Positions 1 to 9,750 of a stretch of DNA of 42,979 nucleotides are shown one piece after another. Within the stretch, counting starts at the first letter, position 1; every line of letters begins with the position of its first letter. Source of the stretch: Paludibacter sp. (GTDB lineage: Bacteria; Bacteroidota; Bacteroidia; Bacteroidales; Paludibacteraceae). The notes below the pieces were generated by a model, which had not been told where the DNA came from, did not search any database, and saw only the letters and a list, made by a program, of their open reading frames with translations. Position numbers and translations under genes: made by a program. The stretch is taken from assembly GCA_020049335.1 (NCBI GenBank), contig JAIFKX010000076.1, forward strand, positions 1-42,979, written 5' to 3'.

Positions 1-3000
1 ATTATTCTGCAGGCAGTAGTCGTGGAGGGCTAGTAATAAGAGCTCAAGCCTCAGGTAATATAGAAGATGTAGAAGATGCAGCACCAGGAAGTACTTTTAA
101 CAGAGAAGGAATTGCTTTCTATCCTACTGATGATGGCACCAATATGATTGTTCAGTTTACAGGAGCTATCAATGAATCGTCAACTCCAGTTACAAGAATT
201 CAAGTTCCTAAACCTGATGGAATAACAAACCTACGAGCTGTTGGTGGTGGAACTTTAAGAATATACGATTTAGGAAAATCTATCTATGTATATTATAATG
301 GAGCACCTTATATCAGAATTGACCTTGGCGAAAAAACCGGAAGCATATATACATCCGGTACAGTTTACAACTCCAATATGCAAGTTATGGGTACTTTCAC
401 GGGCATGGAAGTGGAAGAGTTAGGTAAAGTTGCTGTTGCGCAAAGAGATGCAGCACTCAGACTTTATAATGTAACTATAAAAGCAAAAACAACATCATTA
501 TGGGTTGATCCACCTACAACAACTTACAATTCAGAGTATAACCAATCGTTTAATACAATTTGGGATGGCGTAAAGTTCAATAATCAATGGGATGCTCTTG
601 GACCATTTGACGCAACTGATGCTACAGCTGGTTATTTGCAATTTGTATGGATTCCAAAACGTATTCTTCGCTCAAAGACTCCTTATGTTACTCCGTATAG
701 TTTTTCAGCATTAATAGATTTTTCAGGAGGGTCTAATAGGGGTGGTATAGTAATAAGAACTGAAGATGGAGGAGACATTGAGGATTTACAGGTTTCTGCT
801 TCAGGAGACCCTGGATTCAATAGAGATGGAATTGCTTTTTATCCTACTAATGACGGCTCTAATATGATTGTTCAATTTACAGGTATATTAAACGGATATA
901 ACACACCTGTAACAAGAATTCAAGTTCCTAAACCTACCGGGATATCAAGTCTTAGAACAGTTGGAGGAGGCACTTTAAGAATCGAAGATTTTGGTTCATC
1001 CATATATGTATATTATAATGATGCTCCATATATAAGAATAGATTTAAGTGGTAAAACAGGAAACCTCTATACTTCGGGCACCGTTTACACTTCTGATATG
1101 AAAGTTGCAGGAACTTTTTCAGGGATGGAAGTAGTTGTTTTGGGTAAAGTTGGAATTGCACAAAGAGATGCAGCACTTAGGTTATATAATGTAGTTATCA
1201 AATGTAACGATCTTGAAAGACAAGCCATTACTTTTGATAAAATTGAGAAAAAGAAATTTACTGACACTCCTTTTGTTATATCTGCTTCTGCAACATCGGG
1301 ATTACCTGTCGAATTTAAACTAATTTCAGGTCCTGCAACCTTAAGTGGAAATACTGTTACTTTAACTGGCGAAATAGGCATTGTTACAATATCGGCAAAT
1401 CAAAGTGGTAATGCAATTTATTATCCTGCTCCTGAAGTTCTTCAGTTATTATATGTTGGTGATATTGCTACACCTAACTTACAAGGTCAGGATTATGTTG
1501 ATAATTGGGTGGCTACCGATGCCTTAGGACGAAAGTTACCATTTTCGGATGAAGTTCGTTCAAAACAAAACGATAAATATGTTGGTGTATTTTACTATAC
1601 ATGGCATGGATTTCATGGACAAGTAGTGAAAGACATAACAAAAATAATTAACAGTTACCCCTCAGATCCATTAAGTAATAGTAATCCTAATTGGGGTAGT
1701 ATTGGAGCTGATCACTTTTGGGGTGAGCCTGAAACAAGTTATCAGAGAGCAGAAGACCCGTGGGTGCTCCGACGCGATTTGCAAATGCTTAGCAATGCTC
1801 AGGTCGATTTTCTATTCATTGATTGTACTAATGCATTTACTTATCTTGAAACTGTCAAAGTCCTTTGTCAGGTTTCTATGCAAATGCGCAAAGAAGGTAT
1901 TAATACGCCACAGATTGTATTTACAACAAATGCATATAGTGGCAAAACTATGAACAAACTTTACGATGAGTTTTATACATTTTCATTGTTCGATGATCTT
2001 TGGTTTAAATGGGAAGGAAAACCATTGATTTTAGGTATTGCCGATGATCCTGATTTACGTGTAGAAGTAAAGAACTTTTTTACAATTAAATACTGCTGGG
2101 CGTGGACTGACGCCAAAAATAAACCTAATCATTGGCAGTGGTTAGATTCTTATCCACAAGATTATGGTTGGAATACCGACCCTGCTGTACCCGAACAAAT
2201 ACCTATTTCTGTTGCTTCACACCCTTCATTAACAATGGGAAGTAGCTACCAAAACAAACTTCAACCTACTGTTAATGAGCGGTATCTTACTGATTTTACT
2301 GGGCAAGGATTCTATTTTGCCGAACAATGGAAAAGAGCGTTAGAAGTTGATCCGAAAGTAATTATGGTTACACAATGGAATGAAGGCTTTGCGGGAAGGT
2401 TTATTTGGGATCAAGGTGATGCAATTTATGCAGGCAGACCAATCAAAAATGGGGATTCATATTTTGTAGATGCATTTACAGAAGAGTTCAACCGAGATAT
2501 AGTACCCATGAAAGGTGGACATACAGATAATTATTATTATCAACTCATAGCTAATATTCGCAAATTTAAGGGTATGACTGCTCCTCAATCACTCTCAACT
2601 CCGACTACAATTAATATTGATGGTGATTTTTCACAATGGACGAATATCAGTCCGGTATTCAAAGATCCGTTAGGTGATACAATGCATCGTAATTTTAGAG
2701 GATATGACCCTTCAGTTACTTTTGTAAACAATTCAGGAAGAAATGATATCATTGAATCAAGAGCTACTTACGATAATAGTAATATCTACTTCTATGTAAA
2801 AACGGCACAAGATCTTACTCCTTATAGCGACCCCAATTGGATGTTACTTTATATTGATGCTGACAGAAACAAAGGAACCGGATGGGAAGGTTATGATTAT
2901 GTTGTAAATTTAGGAGTAAAATCCGAAACAGAGACTACATTAAAAAGATGGGATGGCAGTGCATGGACAGACGAAGTTACTGTTCCATTTAAATTAATTG

Positions 3001-4376
3001 GTAATGAAATGGAGCTAAGCTTACCAAGAGCTGCCATATTGTTGGACAATAAAACTCCTGAATTTTATTTTCATTGGGCAGATAATATTCAAAAATTGAA
3101 TGATATTTCGAGTTTCTTCACCGATGGAGAATCCGCTCCCGATCGTCGTTTTAATTTTAATTTCAGTGCGTCAAAGCCATTAGTTGGTATCGAAACGGCT
3201 TATAAGACTCTCGCTATTCCTGGTACTATTGAATTTGAAGACTTTAACAATGGAGGTGCAGGTGTAGCTTATGCCGATGCAACAATTGGTAATATAGGTA
3301 GCGCATATCGCCCAACTGAGTCGGTAGATATTGAATCAAAAACCGATGACGGGTACAATATACATTGGATTAATTCTGGTGAATGGCTTGCCTTTACTGT
3401 CGATATTAAAGCAACCGGTAAATTCACAGCAAGCATTGATTATGCTGCCGAAGGAAATGGGAAAGAAGCCATTATATATGTTGATGGAGTTGATAAATCG
3501 GGAATTATCACTTTCCCTTCTTCTGGCAATCTTACGACCTGGGCAAGCAAAAGTTTCGATATGCAACTAGCAACAGGGAAACACACACTTAAATTCTTCA
3601 TTAAAAATGCTTCGAATGATTTTAAACTAGATAGAATAATTTTTACGGAGAAAGATGTGATTTATCCTGGAAATGGAATCGGTTTGAATAGAAGTATATG
3701 GTCAGCTCCGGTGGGTGGAAGAACTTGGTTCAAAGACTCAATTTGTTCCGAAATTGATCCGGTAATAAATCATAACTGGGCAGATGTAAGTCCTGGCTGT
3801 AGTGTTAGCAAAGATTTTTGGAATATGCGTTGGCAGGGACAAATTCAATCGCTTTATACTGAAACCTATACTTTTTACCTGACAATGAATGACTTGGGTA
3901 GAGTTTGGATTGGTAATCAGTTGCTATTAGATGGATGGAATTCATCAAGTACCGGAACTACCCTTACCGGAACAGTAGCTATGACAGCAGGTCAGAAAGT
4001 GCCAATAAAGGTTGATTTTGCCGAAAAATCAGGCGATGCTTATATTAAACTCGAGTGGAGTTCTGCTTCAAACACAAAAGAAGTGGTGCCTCAAAGTCAG
4101 CTATTTCCTGATGATACTTTCAATAGTATTGCAAATACAACAGCGACATTTTTTAGTGTTTATCCAAATCCGGCAAATGACAAATTGACTATTTTAAGTA
4201 ATAACCATGGCGTTGAATCCGTGAAAATAACAGATTTACAAGGAAGAGTTGTTTATACACACAATTTAAGATTTATTGGAAAGAAAACAATTGATTTGAA
4301 TCTTCAAAAGGGTATATATTTTATTAAATTAATGGGTAATACGCCTTTCAAAACTCAAAAATTAATTATAGAATAA
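1..4376 (+). CDS. Modular secreted GH71/99-like protein with CBM6, PA14 and T9SS tail (5' end outside window)
   Basis: Partial gene. The track's start at 144 is an internal Met: frame 3 is open from base 3 and already encodes the repeat module (SRGGLVIRA, later FNREGIAFYP), so the true start lies upstream. Domains, numbered from the Met at 144: end of a first jelly-roll-like module; a second copy (~130-355); a bacterial Ig-like segment (~355-435); a GH71/99-like TIM barrel (~455-815) with YVGVFYYTWHG and TQWNEGFAGRF; a CBM9/DOMON-like beta-sandwich (~820-1015); CBM6 (~1028-1170); PA14 (~1172-1320); and a T9SS type A sorting domain (~1335-1410, YPNPAND). Known of the family: GH99 and relatives include endo-alpha-mannanases. 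Inferred role: surface-exposed endo-acting glycosidase with several glycan-binding modules. The Glu of the GH99 NEWxEG signature is kept once only. Substrate unknown. The next gene follows after 89 bases and carries the same tail. Confidence 0.85.
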   Translation, partial: YSAGSSRGGLVIRAQASGNIEDVEDAAPGSTFNREGIAFYPTDDGTNMIVQFTGAINESSTPVTRIQVPKPDGITNLRAVGGGTLRIYDLGKSIYVYYNGAPYIRIDLGEKTGSIYTSGTVYNSNMQVMGTFTGMEVEELGKVAVAQRDAALRLYNVTIKAKTTSLWVDPPTTTYNSEYNQSFNTIWDGVKFNNQWDALGPFDATDATAGYLQFVWIPKRILRSKTPYVTPYSFSALIDFSGGSNRGGIVIRTEDGGDIEDLQVSASGDPGFNRDGIAFYPTNDGSNMIVQFTGILNGYNTPVTRIQVPKPTGISSLRTVGGGTLRIEDFGSSIYVYYNDAPYIRIDLSGKTGNLYTSGTVYTSDMKVAGTFSGMEVVVLGKVGIAQRDAALRLYNVVIKCNDLERQAITFDKIEKKKFTDTPFVISASATSGLPVEFKLISGPATLSGNTVTLTGEIGIVTISANQSGNAIYYPAPEVLQLLYVGDIATPNLQGQDYVDNWVATDALGRKLPFSDEVRSKQNDKYVGVFYYTWHGFHGQVVKDITKIINSYPSDPLSNSNPNWGSIGADHFWGEPETSYQRAEDPWVLRRDLQMLSNAQVDFLFIDCTNAFTYLETVKVLCQVSMQMRKEGINTPQIVFTTNAYSGKTMNKLYDEFYTFSLFDDLWFKWEGKPLILGIADDPDLRVEVKNFFTIKYCWAWTDAKNKPNHWQWLDSYPQDYGWNTDPAVPEQIPISVASHPSLTMGSSYQNKLQPTVNERYLTDFTGQGFYFAEQWKRALEVDPKVIMVTQWNEGFAGRFIWDQGDAIYAGRPIKNGDSYFVDAFTEEFNRDIVPMKGGHTDNYYYQLIANIRKFKGMTAPQSLSTPTTINIDGDFSQWTNISPVFKDPLGDTMHRNFRGYDPSVTFVNNSGRNDIIESRATYDNSNIYFYVKTAQDLTPYSDPNWMLLYIDADRNKGTGWEGYDYVVNLGVKSETETTLKRWDGSAWTDEVTVPFKLIGNEMELSLPRAAILLDNKTPEFYFHWADNIQKLNDISSFFTDGESAPDRRFNFNFSASKPLVGIETAYKTLAIPGTIEFEDFNNGGAGVAYADATIGNIGSAYRPTESVDIESKTDDGYNIHWINSGEWLAFTVDIKATGKFTASIDYAAEGNGKEAIIYVDGVDKSGIITFPSSGNLTTWASKSFDMQLATGKHTLKFFIKNASNDFKLDRIIFTEKDVIYPGNGIGLNRSIWSAPVGGRTWFKDSICSEIDPVINHNWADVSPGCSVSKDFWNMRWQGQIQSLYTETYTFYLTMNDLGRVWIGNQLLLDGWNSSSTGTTLTGTVAMTAGQKVPIKVDFAEKSGDAYIKLEWSSASNTKEVVPQSQLFPDDTFNSIANTTATFFSVYPNPANDKLTILSNNHGVESVKITDLQGRVVYTHNLRFIGKKTIDLNLQKGIYFIKLMGNTPFKTQKLIIE
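3..1206 (+). repeat. Two tandem copies of a ~225-residue jelly-roll-like module
   Basis: The segments 3-486 (incomplete at the left edge) and ~531-1206 encode the same module, with near-identical DNA such as AAGAATTCAAGTTCCTAAAC in both. The same module occurs twice more, diverged, at ~19200-20640. It resembles concanavalin/laminin-G-type sandwiches; the family was not recognised. Confidence 0.75.
3198..4370 (+). repeat. CBM6-PA14-sorting-tail cassette, copy 1
   Basis: Collinear with 5426-6598 at a constant offset of 2228 bases checked at both ends, with many long identical stretches. It encodes the last ~390 residues of the first protein. A direct duplication between neighbouring genes. Confidence 0.9.
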
Positions 4377-4465
4377 GTTGTATTAAAAAATATCCGAGAA
4401 TAAAAAGAGTAAAAAATGAATTGTTTAATAGTGTGTAAGAATAAATACGAAGAAACTAAAATAAT

Positions 4466-6616
4466 ATGAGCGTATCAATAAAAATATTTATATCAATCTT
4501 TCTATTTTTGTTTTATTCTTTATCAATTATCAAGAGTCAGTCTCTTGTTACATGCGGAACATTTTCGAAGATATATGATCCGAGTATTGGTGAGAGTTCA
4601 GCATGGTACATCAACGATCACGCAGTTGTATGTGGACCAGATGGTTGGCATTTGTTCGGAATAACACATGCAGAACCTGCAAATCCGATAGATGAAAAAA
4701 ATTTTGCCCATGCAACTGCAAGTGCTTTTACCCAACAACCATGGATAAAAAAAACATACGCGTTGAGTTATTCACCCGCAGATAATGAAGTGCTACTTTG
4801 GGCACCCCATGTAATCTATTCCAATGGTCTTTATTATATGTATTATTGTGTTGGAGCTAAAAATATCGACCACACCAAATTTCGGATGCATCTTGCAACT
4901 TCTCCCGATTTGTGGAACTGGACTCGACATACAGAAAATCCTATGGTAGTTGATGGATTCGATGGTCGTGACCCTATGGTTATTAAACTTGATAGCTGCT
5001 GGGCAATGTACTATTGTGCAACAAGTGGTCCGAATGGAGGTAACCATGTTGTTTATATGGTTCAAAGTACCGATCTTGTACATTGGGGTAATAGAATTAC
5101 AGTATTTACCGACACATTAACGGGAACTGCCGGAGGACCAACCGAGAGCCCTTTTGTCGTTCGTAGGGGTTCAAAATATTATCTCTTTACTTGTACAAAT
5201 GCTCCCTATAATAACTCAAGAGTGATGGTAAGTTCATCTCCTTACCATTGGAGTGCCGATAGTGTTGTTGGCGATTTTCCTGCTCATGCTGCCGAAATAG
5301 CAAGAGATTTGGATGGAAAATGGTATATTACAAGAGCTGGTTGGGGCGAAGGTGGTGTCTATATAGCTCCACTTATATGGAATGATGGGCTTGATTCAGA
5401 AGTAAGTTCTATGCCAGTTCCAACAGCATATAAAACACAGAAAATTCCGGGTGTTGTTGAATTTGAGGATTTTGACAATGGTGGTGCAGGTGTTGCTTAT
5501 TCGGATTTAACTATTGGAAATGCTGGTGGAGCATATCGTCCAACCGAATCGGTAGATATTGAATCAAAGGCCGCTGGAGGATACAACATTAATTGGATTG
5601 ATTCTGGCGAATGGTTTGCTTATACCGTTGATATTAAAGCAAGAGGAAAATTCACAGTAAATATTAATTATGCTGCCGAAGGAAATGGAAATGAAGCCAT
5701 TATTTACGTTGATGGAGCTGATAAATCGGGAATTATCACTTTCCCTTCTTCGGGAAATCTCACTACATGGGCAAACAAAAGTTTAGATATGCAACTTGTA
5801 ACAGGAAGACATATACTTAAATTCTTCGTCAAAAGCACATCTGGCTATTTCAAATTAGATAAAATTACTTTTACCGAAAAAGATGTACTCTATCCCGGAA
5901 ATGGAACAGGCTTGAATAAAAGTATATGGTCAGCACCGGTCGGTGGGAGAACTTGGTTCAAAGACTCTATTTGTTCCGAAATTGATCCTGTAATAAATCA
6001 TACATGGTCAGATGTAAGTCCGGGATGTAGTGTTAGCAAAGATTTTTGGAATATTCGTTGGCAGGGACAAATTCAATCGCTTTACACTGAAACCTACACT
6101 TTTTACCTCACAATGAATGACTTGGGCAGAGTTTGGATAGACAATCAATTGCTGTTGGATGGATGGAATTCATCAAGTACCGGAACTAGCCTTACTGGAA
6201 CAGTAGCTATGACAGCTGGACAAAAAGTACCAATTAAGGTTGATCTTGCCGAAAAATCAGGTGATGCTTATATAAAACTCGAATGGGGCTCGGCTTCAAA
6301 CGCCAAAGAAGTGATACCTCAAAGTCAGCTTTACCCTCTCTTAAATCCGAATGGAATTAAAAATATCAAGGCAAAGCATTTTAGTTTTTATCCAAATCCG
6401 GCAAACGACAAGTTGACCATTAATAGTGAGAACTATACTATAAAATCAATAAAAATAACAAATTTACAAGGAAATATTGTTCACTCAGATAATAAACAAT
6501 TTGTAGGAGAGAAAACGATTGAATTAAATCTACAAAAAGGAATATACTTTATTAGCCTAACAGGGAATTTGCCTTTCTCAACTCAAAAGCTAATCGTACA
6601 AAAGCAAACTATATAA
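4466..6616 (+). CDS. Secreted GH43-like five-bladed propeller with CBM6, PA14 and T9SS tail
   Basis: 716 residues. A signal peptide (hydrophobic ~5-20, ending near IIKSQS) leads to a GH43/GH32-clan five-bladed propeller (~25-310). Recognisable elements are YINDHAV, LLWAPHVIY (the WAPHV/WAPDV strand), DGRDPMVIK (candidate pKa-modulating Asp) and TESPFVVRR (candidate general-acid Glu). It is followed by CBM6 (~329-470), PA14 (~475-618) and a T9SS sorting domain (~638-716, SFYPNPANDK). The CBM6-PA14-tail part is collinear with the tail of the preceding gene. Likely exported through the outer membrane and cell-surface attached or released. GH43 enzymes usually cleave alpha-L-arabinofuranosyl, beta-xylosyl or beta-galactosyl linkages; the subfamily and substrate cannot be named from sequence alone. 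The GH106 gene starts 14 bases downstream, so co-transcription is likely. Confidence 0.85.
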   Translation: MSVSIKIFISIFLFLFYSLSIIKSQSLVTCGTFSKIYDPSIGESSAWYINDHAVVCGPDGWHLFGITHAEPANPIDEKNFAHATASAFTQQPWIKKTYALSYSPADNEVLLWAPHVIYSNGLYYMYYCVGAKNIDHTKFRMHLATSPDLWNWTRHTENPMVVDGFDGRDPMVIKLDSCWAMYYCATSGPNGGNHVVYMVQSTDLVHWGNRITVFTDTLTGTAGGPTESPFVVRRGSKYYLFTCTNAPYNNSRVMVSSSPYHWSADSVVGDFPAHAAEIARDLDGKWYITRAGWGEGGVYIAPLIWNDGLDSEVSSMPVPTAYKTQKIPGVVEFEDFDNGGAGVAYSDLTIGNAGGAYRPTESVDIESKAAGGYNINWIDSGEWFAYTVDIKARGKFTVNINYAAEGNGNEAIIYVDGADKSGIITFPSSGNLTTWANKSLDMQLVTGRHILKFFVKSTSGYFKLDKITFTEKDVLYPGNGTGLNKSIWSAPVGGRTWFKDSICSEIDPVINHTWSDVSPGCSVSKDFWNIRWQGQIQSLYTETYTFYLTMNDLGRVWIDNQLLLDGWNSSSTGTSLTGTVAMTAGQKVPIKVDLAEKSGDAYIKLEWGSASNAKEVIPQSQLYPLLNPNGIKNIKAKHFSFYPNPANDKLTINSENYTIKSIKITNLQGNIVHSDNKQFVGEKTIELNLQKGIYFISLTGNLPFSTQKLIVQKQTI
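5426..6598 (+). repeat. CBM6-PA14-sorting-tail cassette, copy 2
   Basis: Second copy of the cassette, forming the C-terminal half of the GH43-like protein. No net indel is seen relative to copy 1; the linker before the sorting domain is the most diverged part. Confidence 0.9.
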
Positions 6617-6630
6617 ACGTAAAATCAGAA

Positions 6631-9600
6631 ATGAAAAAAAATAAAATTCTAACCATCTGGTCCGTAATAATTTACTATTCATTTATGGGTTTGTCGGCAG
6701 AAATCAAACATAATCAGACAGTAAGCAAGCTCAATCAATATAAAGATAATTTTCTGAATCCACCTGACTCATCTCGTCCCGGTGTTTATTGGTATTTTAT
6801 GGATGGGAACATGTCAAAAGAAGCAATTACTGCCGACTTGGAATCGATGAAAAAAGCAGGTATTGGTCATGTGCTTTTTTTAGAAGTTAATGTTGGTATT
6901 CCAAGAGGAAAAGTGAATTTTTTAAGCGAAGAATGGCAAAGTATTTTCGAACATACTGTTCGGGAAGCCGAACGTTTGGGAATAGTAATTTCGCTCGGAA
7001 CAGGTCCGGGCTGGACAGGGAGCGGTGGACCTTGGGTGTCGGGATCTGAGTCGATGAAGCATCTGGTATTTAGTTCAATTCAGGTTTCAGAAAAAGATAC
7101 AAGTGAGATTAATCTTCCTAAACCTGCACCTATGAATCCCTATTTTGGAGAGGCTCCTTTTACGGCAGAACTCAAACAAAAATGGATGGATTATTACGAA
7201 GATGTTGTAACTCTTGCTTTCCCAACTCCAACAGGAAATTTCAAAGTGAGTGAGATTACAAATAAAGCATTGTATTATAGAGATCCTTACACTTCAAAAC
7301 CAGGTGTAAAACCTTTTATTCCAACTTTTGCAATCTATAATGAACCATCAAAAGAGGGAATTATTGCTCCGAAAGGAATCGTTGATGTTAGCCAATTTCT
7401 GAAAGCAGATGGCACATTGGAATGGAAAATTCCTAAAGGCAATTGGACAATTATGCGTTTTGGAAGTAGAAATAACGGTGCCGTTACTCGTCCTGCTCCA
7501 TTGCCTGGTGTTGGATTTGAAACCGATAAGTTTGATACCACCGCTTTAAATGCACACTTGGCAAATTTTATTGGCAAATTACTTAAAAAAGTGGGTACTC
7601 CTGATAAGAAACTACTGGGCGGATTAAAAATGCTCCACATGGATAGTTGGGAAATGGGAGCGCAAAACTGGACTTCGAAATTCAGAGAAGAATTTGAAAA
7701 ACGAAGGGGGTACGACCCACTTCCATTTTATCCCGTTTATGCAGGATTAGTCGTTGAAAGTATGGAAAAGAGTGAACGTTTCCTATGGGATTTAAGGCAA
7801 ACATCGCAAGAACTGATTGTAGAGAATCATGCGCTTCATTTGAAAAAATATGCAAAAAAATATAATATGGGTCTGTCCATTCAACCATACGATATGAATC
7901 CAACTGCTGACATGGAATTGGGAGCTGTAGCCGATGTTCCAAGTTGTGAATTCTGGAGCCTGGATTACGGATTTAATTCTGTATTTAGTTGTATTCAAGC
8001 GGCTTCAATTGCTCATGTTGAAGGAAAAAAAATTGTTCAGAGCGAAGCTTACACTGCTTATTTAGACGCATGGAAGCAATATCCGGGTTCGATGAAAAAT
8101 CAGGGTGATTGGGCATTCGCTACGGGCGTTAACAAATTCATGTATCATACTTATCAACATCAGTCACTGCCCGACAGCCTCAGACCAGGAATGACCATGG
8201 GTCCTTATGGTGTACATCACGACCGTAGTCAAACATGGTGGCCTATGGCGGATGGATATCACAAATACGTTTCACGTTGTCAGTATATTTTGCAACAAGG
8301 ACAAACTGTTGCCGATATACTTTATCTAACTCCTGAGGGAGCGCCACAGGTATTCCGTGCGCCAACTTCTGCATTAACCTCTGTGGATATTCCGGATAAA
8401 ACATTAATTTTTACTGATAAGGAAGAAATGTTGCCGGGTGAGTCACAAGATGCATTTCTACCTGACCGGAAAGAATTTAACTTCGATGGATGCTCTCCTA
8501 CTCAATTATTAAAAGCATCAGTAACTAATGGAAAAATTATATTTCCATCAGGTGCTACATACAGTGTACTTGTATTGCCAAAGACAGAAACAATGACTCC
8601 TGCATTATTAAACAAAATTGAATTGTTGGTAAAAGCAGGTGCAGTTGTTATTGGTAATCCACCCCGTAAATCGCCTAGCTTAATGAATTATCCTGCATGT
8701 GATAATCAAATTAGTAAAAAAGCAACATCGATGTGGGGAGAATCAATTGCTCCGGATGATATTTCTTATCGAATGTTAGGTAAAGGAAAAATTTATTGGG
8801 GAGGAACTTTTACTCAAATGACTCAATCTGAACTTTATCCAAATTATTACAGTACAGCTTCATTACTTCGGGGAATGGGAGTTAAGGAAGATTTTATGTC
8901 AACAGGTCTGGTACGATATACTCACAAGGTAATTGAAACCAGTGACATATATTTCGTTTCAAACAAAACCAACCACAGTATTAACTCAAACTGTTTATTC
9001 AGGGTTAAAAAAGGTACGCCGGAATTATGGAATCCAATGACCGGTGAAATTCGTCCACTTACCGATTATATAATACTAGATGGTCAGATTCAAATTCAAT
9101 TGCAATTTGAACCTTACGAAAGCTATTTTATTGTATTCGATAAAAATGACAAATCAAAAACAGATAAGAATCACATATTTTCAAATTTCTCAGACCCTCT
9201 TATTTTATCAGAGTTGAGCAAACCCTGGAAATTATCTTTCGACACTAAATTAGGCGGTCCTAAAACCATCACTTTCGATAAACTGGTAGATTGGACAACA
9301 AGACCTGAGGACGGTATAAAGTATTATTCAGGAATTGTAAATTATCAAAACACATTCAATATTCCCAAAGAACTTATTGATAATAAAAACTCAGATGTAT
9401 ATATTGATTTAGGTGAAGTAAATAATATGGCTAGAGTGCGGATTAACGGCAAAGATATGGGGGTGGTTTGGGCGTCTCCTTTCCGTTTGAAAATTTCGGA
9501 TGCTGTAATTGTTGGCGAAAACAAAATTGACATTGAAGTGGTAAACTTATGGCCAAATCGCTTGATTGGTGACGAGCAAAAACCGGATGATGGAATTGTG

Positions 9601-9750
9601 GGTGGTCAATGGCCTGAATGGTTAAAAAATGGTACTGCGCGAATATCAGATAGGTTTACGTTTACAACCTTTAAACATTACAACAAAGATTCAAAGTTAT
9701 TGAAGTCAGGCCTAATTGGTCCGGTAAAAGTTTTAATAGTAAAAAAATGA
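6631..9750 (+). CDS. GH106 family alpha-L-rhamnosidase
   Basis: 1039 residues, the usual size for GH106. A signal peptide (~1-23) precedes the family's N-terminal signature: RPGVYWYFMDGNMSKEAI, then a DLESMKKAGIGHVLFLE stretch and SLGTGPGWTGSGGPW. The TIM-barrel catalytic region covers roughly 45-830 and includes HMDSWEMGAQNW and VQSEAYTAY. A C-terminal GH2-like sugar-binding beta-sandwich follows (~860-1035; INGKDMGVVWASPF and VVNLWPNRLIGDEQ). Known GH106 members release L-rhamnose from pectin and other rhamnosides by an inverting, Ca-dependent mechanism. There is no T9SS tail or lipobox, so a periplasmic location is inferred. Its stop overlaps the start of the isomerase gene (ATGA), a sign of translational coupling: rhamnosidase and sugar isomerase are made together. 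Confidence 0.9.
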   Translation: MKKNKILTIWSVIIYYSFMGLSAEIKHNQTVSKLNQYKDNFLNPPDSSRPGVYWYFMDGNMSKEAITADLESMKKAGIGHVLFLEVNVGIPRGKVNFLSEEWQSIFEHTVREAERLGIVISLGTGPGWTGSGGPWVSGSESMKHLVFSSIQVSEKDTSEINLPKPAPMNPYFGEAPFTAELKQKWMDYYEDVVTLAFPTPTGNFKVSEITNKALYYRDPYTSKPGVKPFIPTFAIYNEPSKEGIIAPKGIVDVSQFLKADGTLEWKIPKGNWTIMRFGSRNNGAVTRPAPLPGVGFETDKFDTTALNAHLANFIGKLLKKVGTPDKKLLGGLKMLHMDSWEMGAQNWTSKFREEFEKRRGYDPLPFYPVYAGLVVESMEKSERFLWDLRQTSQELIVENHALHLKKYAKKYNMGLSIQPYDMNPTADMELGAVADVPSCEFWSLDYGFNSVFSCIQAASIAHVEGKKIVQSEAYTAYLDAWKQYPGSMKNQGDWAFATGVNKFMYHTYQHQSLPDSLRPGMTMGPYGVHHDRSQTWWPMADGYHKYVSRCQYILQQGQTVADILYLTPEGAPQVFRAPTSALTSVDIPDKTLIFTDKEEMLPGESQDAFLPDRKEFNFDGCSPTQLLKASVTNGKIIFPSGATYSVLVLPKTETMTPALLNKIELLVKAGAVVIGNPPRKSPSLMNYPACDNQISKKATSMWGESIAPDDISYRMLGKGKIYWGGTFTQMTQSELYPNYYSTASLLRGMGVKEDFMSTGLVRYTHKVIETSDIYFVSNKTNHSINSNCLFRVKKGTPELWNPMTGEIRPLTDYIILDGQIQIQLQFEPYESYFIVFDKNDKSKTDKNHIFSNFSDPLILSELSKPWKLSFDTKLGGPKTITFDKLVDWTTRPEDGIKYYSGIVNYQNTFNIPKELIDNKNSDVYIDLGEVNNMARVRINGKDMGVVWASPFRLKISDAVIVGENKIDIEVVNLWPNRLIGDEQKPDDGIVGGQWPEWLKNGTARISDRFTFTTFKHYNKDSKLLKSGLIGPVKVLIVKK

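Noticed and set aside
7335-7640. 101-aa minus-strand ORF
   Set aside because: Wholly inside the GH106 gene on the opposite strand, with no domain or separate promoter.
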